Below, piece by piece: positions 6,301-10,791 of a DNA stretch of 10,791 nt; position 1 is the first letter of the stretch; the number at the start of each line of letters is the position of its first letter. Both the position numbers and the translations under genes were made by a program. The DNA is from Ilumatobacteraceae bacterium (lineage in GTDB: Bacteria; Actinomycetota; Acidimicrobiia; Acidimicrobiales; Ilumatobacteraceae), in assembly GCA_019090765.1 (NCBI GenBank), contig JAHRVJ010000351.1:1-10791 (forward strand), in the 5' to 3' direction. The notes beneath the pieces are model-generated. The model made no database searches. It was given only the letters and a program-made list of their open reading frames with translations, and was not told the DNA's origin.

Positions 6301-7169
6301 CGCCCGACCTCGACTGACGGCTGGCTGCGGTCTGGATGGGGTGCGGGCGTGGCGCCCGTGAGAAAGCGAGTTGGTCGCGGGTACCGAGCAAGCCCTTGGA
6401 CGCGCAGCATCAGCAATGCATAGATCGTCAGTACAACACCTAGAAAGAGCTGCCCGCCAGCAGTGTCGTAAGGGGCGAGATACTCGGCTCGCCCGAATAC
6501 GAGCAGGCCGAGAATTAGCGAACCCATAATGATTGTCAGCAGTGTCACCTCTCGTTGGATCGGAGCGCGTTCGGCTTCTACCAGCCGTCGCCTGTCGGCT
6601 TGGCGTCGTGCCTGTTCAGCTAGCGACGAGAGGACAGCGGCAGTTCGAGCACCGCGCTGGACGGCAATCAGTAGGCCTGCAGCAACGAGATCGCCGAGCG
6701 GATCGTCAACCTCGTCGGCGAACCGCCTGAAGACGATGTCTGGATCTTGGCGCCCGAGCCCGGCCGCGAGTCGGCGGACTTGTGGTTTGATCGCGGCCGG
6801 GCATGATCCCACCGTGGCTTTGATCGCTCCCACAGGTTGGTCGCCGGCAACGAGCACGTCACGCAGGTTCTCGATCCACGAGGCCAACGCGTCGGTCCGC
6901 TCGACATCGTCGGCTGGTCGTCGGTCTCTGCGCTGCCAGCTACCGATCGCGAACCAAGTGCCGGCCGCCACCACGACTGCCGGAATGACCCAACCGGAGA
7001 ACGCCAGCACGACCATTGCTCCGGCAAGCGCTCCGCCAGCGCGAGCGGATACGCCTGGGTCTAGCCCACGGCGCGGCGCCGACCCTGCCCGCGGAGGTGT
7101 AAGCGCTAGCACGACTCCGAGTACTCCGAGCAGAGTCAAGGCCAGTAGCAATACGAGTTGCAGGCTCAC
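6297..7169 (-). CDS. tadB: TadB-like inner-membrane platform protein (T2SSF family)
   Basis: A 290-residue protein, the TadB partner of TadC in the pilus assembly platform. Membrane segments lie at about 3-23, 47-75, 208-227 and 239-256. Between the second and third is the cytoplasmic T2SSF domain (about 95-205): ASWIENLRDVLVAGDQPVGAI, then DPLGDLVAAGLLIAVQRGAR and LSSLAEQARRQADRRRLVEAER. The long charged helix before the third membrane segment is the usual TadB feature. The start is GTG at 7169-7167, overlapping the cpaF stop (GTGA), so it is translated by coupling to the ATPase gene. The C-terminus is a short Pro-rich tail. Order cpaF-tadB-tadC is standard for Tad loci. Confidence 0.9.
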   Translation of the reverse strand: MSLQLVLLLALTLLGVLGVVLALTPPRAGSAPRRGLDPGVSARAGGALAGAMVVLAFSGWVIPAVVVAAGTWFAIGSWQRRDRRPADDVERTDALASWIENLRDVLVAGDQPVGAIKATVGSCPAAIKPQVRRLAAGLGRQDPDIVFRRFADEVDDPLGDLVAAGLLIAVQRGARTAAVLSSLAEQARRQADRRRLVEAERAPIQREVTLLTIIMGSLILGLLVFGRAEYLAPYDTAGGQLFLGVVLTIYALLMLRVQGLARYPRPTRFLTGATPAPHPDRSQPSVEVGR

Positions 7170-8578
7170 GTGGCACCGCCCTGGACGGCGAACTGCTCGG
7201 GGCTATAGCCGGCCATTCTCAGCCGTGTCATGTGACGTTGGGACAGCGGCGCTGCTTGCGTGAGTTCGTTGCTTTCGTCGATTCCCCACACCTCGGTGCT
7301 GGAAACGCCTCCGGCTTCGCCGAGGCCTCCGACCTCGATGATTGAGGTCACACGTCGGACTGCCGCCTGCTCGGCCACCGCGTTGCGGACGAGGTCGATA
7401 TGGATCACGAAGTCGACGGTCTGGGCGATCAGGCTCCAGACGGCGAACTCCGGCAAGCTCGTGTTGGACTTCGACACGTAGTAGGCAAGCCGTTGCAGAA
7501 CAATGTCGGCCGTATGAGCGTGGATGGTTGCAAGCGATCCGCGTTTACACATCGAGGCCACGTCGAGCATGTCGAGCGCTTCATCTTCGACGAGTTCGCC
7601 CACTACAACTCGGTCGGGGTTCAAGCGACGTGTCAGCTCCACAAGTTGCCGTGTGGTGATTTCTCCTTCACCTTCGGCGTTGGCGTGTCGGGTGAACAAC
7701 GCTGGTGCATCGGGGTGGCGCGGGTCATCTTCAAGGCGAAGTTCGAGCAAGTTCTTCTCCACGGTGATGATCCGTTCGAGAGGCGATACTTCGCCGAGCA
7801 GTTCGGTCAGCAGCGTGGTCTTTCCCGCTCCGGGCGGCCCAGAAACAAGCAGCGTGAATCCGCAGCGAACCAGCGCGCGAAGTTGCTCGACCAGCGGGTG
7901 TGGGAAGAGGCCCAATTCAGCGAGACCGGTGAGGCCCACCTGGCGAACAACGAAGCGGCGGATCGCGAGGCGAGGGTGAGTAGACACCCCGTGTTCGGTG
8001 GTGCCACCGAGAACCATCACGATGCGGGCACCGTCGTTCGACTGCAGCGTGAGCATTGGCGATGACGTGTCGAGCCGGCCCTCACCGGTGCCGGTCATCC
8101 GTAGGGCCATACGTTTTTGGAAGGCCGTCAGGTCGGCAGCGGTGGACCACAGCCGACCGACATCAACCTTGCGACCGTCGGTGTATGTGACCCATGTTGA
8201 GTCGGGGCTGTTGACGTCGATCTCTTCTACTTGAGGATCGCTGAGGTACGGCTCAAGTGGCCCAGCGCCGGTTAGCTCGGCGACCACGCGGGCTCTTGTT
8301 TGTTGTTCGGCGCGCTGGCCGAGCGGTCGTAGCCCGCGCTGGAGGCGTTCTTCGTTGACGACGGCGATCTCATCACTGATCCAAGCCCCGACCAGTAGCG
8401 CCTGACGCCGTTCGTCGTTGGCCAACAGGTTGTCTGTTCGACCGGCATCGGCCTTATCGACGTCGTCGTGTTCGATTGCTTCGATCAACCGTGTCGCGAC
8501 CCGGTCGGTAACCAGGGCCACCATCGCGTCGGTCTCCGGATCGACGAACTGTGCTCCAGGTTTAGGCGAGTTGGTCAT
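7166..8578 (-). CDS. cpaF: CpaF/TadA-type pilus assembly ATPase
   Basis: A 470-residue cytoplasmic secretion ATPase (VirB11/GspE superfamily) that powers Flp pilus assembly through TadB/TadC. Visible motifs are Walker A GPPGAGKT (247-254), an Asp-box region ITVEKNLLEL (271-280), Walker B RVVVGE (323-328, Glu328) and His box GSLATIHAH (347-355). The N-terminal domain (about 95-215) contains GPLEPYLSDPQVEEI and a beta-rich stretch ending HPRLAIRRF, typical of CpaF. The Asp-box usually reads xEDxxEL; here it has Lys after Glu. About 60-95 extra residues precede the family core and include a helical segment. ATG 8578 overlaps the previous stop (ATGA). The catalytic motifs are intact, so the enzyme is probably active. 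Confidence 0.95.
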   Translation of the reverse strand: MTNSPKPGAQFVDPETDAMVALVTDRVATRLIEAIEHDDVDKADAGRTDNLLANDERRQALLVGAWISDEIAVVNEERLQRGLRPLGQRAEQQTRARVVAELTGAGPLEPYLSDPQVEEIDVNSPDSTWVTYTDGRKVDVGRLWSTAADLTAFQKRMALRMTGTGEGRLDTSSPMLTLQSNDGARIVMVLGGTTEHGVSTHPRLAIRRFVVRQVGLTGLAELGLFPHPLVEQLRALVRCGFTLLVSGPPGAGKTTLLTELLGEVSPLERIITVEKNLLELRLEDDPRHPDAPALFTRHANAEGEGEITTRQLVELTRRLNPDRVVVGELVEDEALDMLDVASMCKRGSLATIHAHTADIVLQRLAYYVSKSNTSLPEFAVWSLIAQTVDFVIHIDLVRNAVAEQAAVRRVTSIIEVGGLGEAGGVSSTEVWGIDESNELTQAAPLSQRHMTRLRMAGYSPEQFAVQGGAT

Positions 8579-9357
8579 TGCGTTCCTGATCGTTGTGCCA
8601 GTAGCGGATCGGCTTGCGTTGCTCGCGGTGGGCCGTCCTGGAGCAAGGTTGCGAGGTCAGCAGCGGCGCGCATCAAAGGCAGGCGCCGGAGCCGCTTGGC
8701 AGAAACACCGGTCCTCCCGGCCAGCACGGCAGCTGCGAGCGGGTCGTGGGGAAGCGACTGAGCAATGAGGTCGGCGTGGGGGACGGCGTCTTTGACAAAG
8801 CTGGCCACTTCCTCAGGGTCAAACGGCTCGGTGCCGATGGTCGTGAGAACGATCGGAAGGTCTAGGTGGGTGAGCGATTCGATCAGCTCGGTGAGCCGGT
8901 CGATGCGGACGGTGGCCGCGGCGGCTGATGCAGGCTCTTGCCGATGACACACAACTACCTGGCTGGCGAGGCTCAAGATTGACGGCCCCCTGGCATTAGG
9001 ACGACGGTGACCAGTGTCGGCAATCACTGTGGTGGCTGGCATTGACGCGATCGAGGGGAACACCGACGAGGTTGCTTCGTCAATTGCGGTGGCCGCGGCG
9101 CGAACGCGGATGGGAGCCGCGATGAAGCGCACCCCCGACACACTGTGGTGGATCATCGATTCGATCATGGGCGTTGAAGCCGGTCCACTGGCCACGATTG
9201 TGGCGAGGGAAGGTGTTACCGGTGTGTCAAGCCAGGCCGCGAGTGAGCCGCCTGATCGGTCGGCTTCGACGACCACTAGCGAGTCGGTTGGCCAACTCGC
9301 CGCGAGAGCGAGCGTTGTGGTGGTCGTGTAGTCGCCGACGAGCGCGATCAAGCTCAT
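8575..9357 (-). CDS. TadZ/CpaE-like MinD-family protein with degenerate P-loop
   Basis: A 260-residue protein in the operon position of TadZ/CpaE, the MinD-like protein that places the pilus machine at a cell site. The fold is suggested by a first strand and loop at residues 3-17 (LIALVGDYTTTTTLALA), a second strand with VVVEADRSGGSLAAWLD (28-44), a Walker B-like VIADTG (111-116), and a later strand VVVCHRQEPAS. The deviant Walker A of this family (KGGxGKTT) is missing: no Lys or GxGK is present, only a run of five Thr. ATP hydrolysis is therefore doubtful. No receiver-like N-terminal domain is present, unlike Caulobacter CpaE. Start and stop both overlap neighbours by ATGA. The family assignment rests on fold pattern plus position. 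Confidence 0.72.
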   Translation of the reverse strand: MSLIALVGDYTTTTTLALAASWPTDSLVVVEADRSGGSLAAWLDTPVTPSLATIVASGPASTPMIESMIHHSVSGVRFIAAPIRVRAAATAIDEATSSVFPSIASMPATTVIADTGHRRPNARGPSILSLASQVVVCHRQEPASAAAATVRIDRLTELIESLTHLDLPIVLTTIGTEPFDPEEVASFVKDAVPHADLIAQSLPHDPLAAAVLAGRTGVSAKRLRRLPLMRAAADLATLLQDGPPRATQADPLLAQRSGTQ

Positions 9358-9989
9358 GAGTCGGGCTCGTCGGTCGGGTCCGTTAGTACGACGCGCACGT
9401 CGTTGGCCGCGGCGAGAGTTGCGGCTTCGCTCGCCGCGACTTCGATAGACAGTGACTGCTCGCCGATGGCAGTGTCGGTTGATCTTGGTAATGCGACCAC
9501 GATTCCGGAGATGACCAATTCGGTTGAGTCGGTGAGGTTGCGGTCAGCCGGGATGACCAATTGGACGGGCACACGTTCGCGTAGCCCCACGGGGAGCGCG
9601 CCTTCGGGAACCTGGATTGCCACGACGTATTTCCCGGCCCCCACGAGCGGGTCGTTTTGCAGCGCCCCCCAGGTGACGAGCGAGCCCGATATCAGCCGCA
9701 CTTTGGCGTAGTTGCCAACGATGCTGTCAACTTCGTCGCCGTCGATCACGTTGACCGACGAATCGACGTCGACATCTACCGTACGCAGCATGTCAGAGGT
9801 GATTTGTTCGCCAGCAGGGACATCACGAACGACTTGGACCGCGGGCTCAGATTCGTTGAGATTCGAGTAGATGAGCGCGTTGCCGCCGATCGCAACTGCC
9901 GCCAGAGCGACACCCGCGGCAATGCGGTTACGTCGACGGGTCGACGGCTGGAATCCGCGTGGTGTCGAAGCTGGGGGCGTGTTGGTCAT
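9354..9989 (-). CDS. cpaB: CpaB/RcpC-like SAF-domain pilus assembly protein
   Basis: A 211-residue protein, anchored by one N-terminal helix with the rest outside the cytoplasmic membrane. A basic N-terminus (STRRRNRIA) precedes the helix at about 22-41. A SAF-like domain follows at about 49-112 (VQVVRDVPAGEQITSDMLRTVDV, then GNYAKVRLISGSLVTWGAL). The tail, about 118-203, is beta-rich (YVVAIQVPEGALPVGLRERVPVQLVI and GIVVALPRS). This is the CpaB/RcpC plan; in diderm bacteria such proteins work with a secretin, but no secretin gene is seen here, as expected for a monoderm. ATG overlaps the peptidase stop (ATGA 9986-9989). Confidence 0.85.
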   Translation of the reverse strand: MTNTPPASTPRGFQPSTRRRNRIAAGVALAAVAIGGNALIYSNLNESEPAVQVVRDVPAGEQITSDMLRTVDVDVDSSVNVIDGDEVDSIVGNYAKVRLISGSLVTWGALQNDPLVGAGKYVVAIQVPEGALPVGLRERVPVQLVIPADRNLTDSTELVISGIVVALPRSTDTAIGEQSLSIEVAASEAATLAAANDVRVVLTDPTDEPDS

Positions 9990-10636
9990 GCAACTCTCCC
10001 GTTGGTGATGACACTCAGAAAGATGGGGTTGGCCGCGAGAGCCACAGTGGTCCCGATAACAAGGAAGGGCCCGAAAGCAATGGTGCGAACACCGCTAAGC
10101 GTCCCGACAGTGGCGGCGAGGCCAGCGGCCAACGCGAGGCCTGCTAGTGAGAGTTGCCAGTCAATCGCGCCGAGGGCTGCCCCCAGAACGACTGCGGCTT
10201 TCACATCGCCGAATCCCATCGCATTGGGTGAGATGAGATGGAGGGCGAGCAGTGGTAGGGCCAAGGTAAGGGCACCCGCCACAATGCTGACGACCTTTGT
10301 GTCGTGTCCAGTGAGGGCTGAAAGGGCCGTGGAGAATACGAATACCGCCCCCGACAGGCCAACCCAAGTGTTTGGGATTCGTCTCTCGCGAACGTCGATC
10401 AATGCGGCGGGAATCAGCGCGAGTATTGCCAACCCGCTAGCGGTTGGAATGCGGCCGGAGGCGATCGACAACACAGCCGCAATTGCGATAGCGATCGCTG
10501 CGGCACGAGTTAGCGCCGAACCTGAGTGCCAAGCTGTGATTGCTTCATCGCTCATGCGGCGCGCAGTCGACCGTCGTACGTCCGTCGCGGGTCGAGCCGC
10601 CACGTTCGTACTACTTGGTGATGCAGGTACCCCCAA
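9986..10636 (-). CDS. Prepilin peptidase (A24 family, TadV/CpaA type without methylase domain)
   Basis: A multi-pass membrane aspartyl protease that would remove the leader from the Flp prepilin. The two catalytic Asp motifs are visible: IDVRERRIPN and MGFGDVK (Asp81 and Asp144 counted from the TTG start). A FGPFL motif follows near the C-terminus. There are about six hydrophobic segments, and the N-terminal cysteine-rich methylase part of PilD is absent, as in TadV/CpaA. Start choice: TTG at 10636-10634 has the only strong ribosome binding site (GGGGGAGGAGAGGG, 10640-10653). ATG at 10771 gives 261 residues but has no such site, and its extra residues look unlike the family and use rare codons (CTA CTA, AGA, AGT AGT). 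ATG at 10555 (189 residues) is also possible. It is the first gene of the visible pilus operon. Confidence 0.85.
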   Translation of the reverse strand: MGVPASPSSTNVAARPATDVRRSTARRMSDEAITAWHSGSALTRAAAIAIAIAAVLSIASGRIPTASGLAILALIPAALIDVRERRIPNTWVGLSGAVFVFSTALSALTGHDTKVVSIVAGALTLALPLLALHLISPNAMGFGDVKAAVVLGAALGAIDWQLSLAGLALAAGLAATVGTLSGVRTIAFGPFLVIGTTVALAANPIFLSVITNGRVA

Positions 10637-10639
10637 CTG

Positions 10640-10653
10640 CCCTCTCCTCCCCC
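10640..10653 (-). promoter_or_regulatory. Purine-rich ribosome binding site at operon head
   Basis: GGGGGAGGAGAGGG ends 3 bases before an in-frame TTG, with the GGAGG core 9 bases from it. Other uncoupled starts in this window (LysM/BTAD, pilin, TadE-like) have clear sites too, which favours TTG 10636 as the real start of the peptidase. Confidence 0.55.
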
Positions 10654-10667
10654 AGGATGAGGGTGAG

Positions 10668-10680
10668 ACTAGTAGTTCGG
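10668..10680 (-). promoter_or_regulatory. CCGAACTACTAGT motif at operon head, candidate promoter element or operator
   Basis: Read on the minus strand, CCGAACTACTAGT lies about 15 bases upstream of the ribosome binding site. It matches the motif at 3679-3690 in CCG(A)ACTACTA(A/G)T. TACTAG is a possible -10; TTGTGA 15 bases upstream is a poor -35 partner. An inverted copy lies at 10605-10615. Confidence 0.4.
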
Positions 10681-10791
10681 AAGTGGCAGTCACAATGTCG
10701 CCGGCGCGCCTGTTGGCCCGCTGACCTGCGGATTTGGGTTGTGCTTGGCCACTTGGGTGTTGTTCGTTCATGCCTGAGAGTGGGTGGCGAC

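Larger units (their letters stand above)
10605..10680. repeat. Nested inverted repeats in operon leader
   Basis: ACTACT at 10610-10615 and AGTAGT at 10671-10676 form outer arms. Within them the RNA strand has CCCUC and GAGGG (inner arms near 10641-10664), which would enclose part of the ribosome binding site. The structure could be a leader hairpin or paired regulator sites. The outer arms are short and I have no energy estimate. Confidence 0.3.

Noticed and set aside
7400..8065. Plus-strand open frame opposite cpaF
   Set aside because: It is a reverse-strand reading of the ATPase core, which has intact Walker motifs on the minus strand.
9657..10724. Long plus-strand open frame (355 codons) opposite the peptidase and cpaB genes
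   Set aside because: It is antisense to genes with clear family motifs, its translation is Arg/Ser/Thr/Ala-rich without recognisable domains, and GC-rich sequence commonly opens such frames.
1..10791. tRNA or rRNA genes, CRISPR arrays, insertion sequences
   Set aside because: No regularly spaced repeats, transposase-like proteins, terminal inverted repeats or tRNA-like cloverleaf sequences were seen on either strand.

Overview
The window is GC-rich and every convincing gene lies on the minus strand, so the biology reads from right (10791) to left (1). It holds an almost complete Tad/Flp (tight adherence) pilus operon of the monoderm type: prepilin peptidase, CpaB-like SAF protein, MinD/TadZ-like protein, CpaF/TadA ATPase, TadB, TadC, a short Flp-type prepilin and three small TadE/F/G-like proteins. 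No secretin or outer-membrane partner gene is present. A large membrane protein follows, with LysM repeats and a SARP-type winged-helix plus BTAD module, and then the front part of a thioredoxin-like lipoprotein. The gene set, the LysM-plus-BTAD protein, the high GC and the GTG/TTG starts point to an actinobacterium. An Acidimicrobiia-type organism is my best guess, but this is inference from gene style and not from any search.

Layout: 10556-10791 is the head of the operon. It contains a strong purine-rich ribosome binding site, a TTG start candidate and an ACTACTAGT motif. From 10636 down to 5401, six genes (peptidase, cpaB, tadZ-like, cpaF, tadB, tadC) are joined by five 4-base ATGA or GTGA overlaps, implying translational coupling. 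The chain breaks at the pilin gene (5112-5354), which has its own GGAG site and a G-poor, C/A-rich repetitive leader. This fits a need for more pilin than machinery. Three short one-membrane-segment proteins follow (5090 to 3761), the last two coupled by overlaps. After a 97-base gap carrying another ACTACTA motif and a strong ribosome binding site comes the 1061-residue LysM/BTAD protein (3663-478). Its predicted topology places LysM outside and the DNA-binding type module inside.

The most striking feature is at the left edge. The lipoprotein gene starting at 386 runs through a lipobox and into a TlpA/ResA-like thioredoxin domain, but the first Cys of its CxxC motif is a TGA codon (75-77). 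The frame continues beyond it with clear thioredoxin-like sequence to the window edge (WAPH-[TGA]-PVCAREAPEVEQFA). TGA is a normal stop elsewhere in the window, and the RNA just after this TGA can fold into a 35-nt two-stem hairpin. The simplest reading is a selenocysteine-containing (UxxC) thioredoxin-like lipoprotein that conventional gene calling would cut to a meaningless 103-residue lipoprotein. The gene is cut off by the window edge, so the rest of the domain is not visible.
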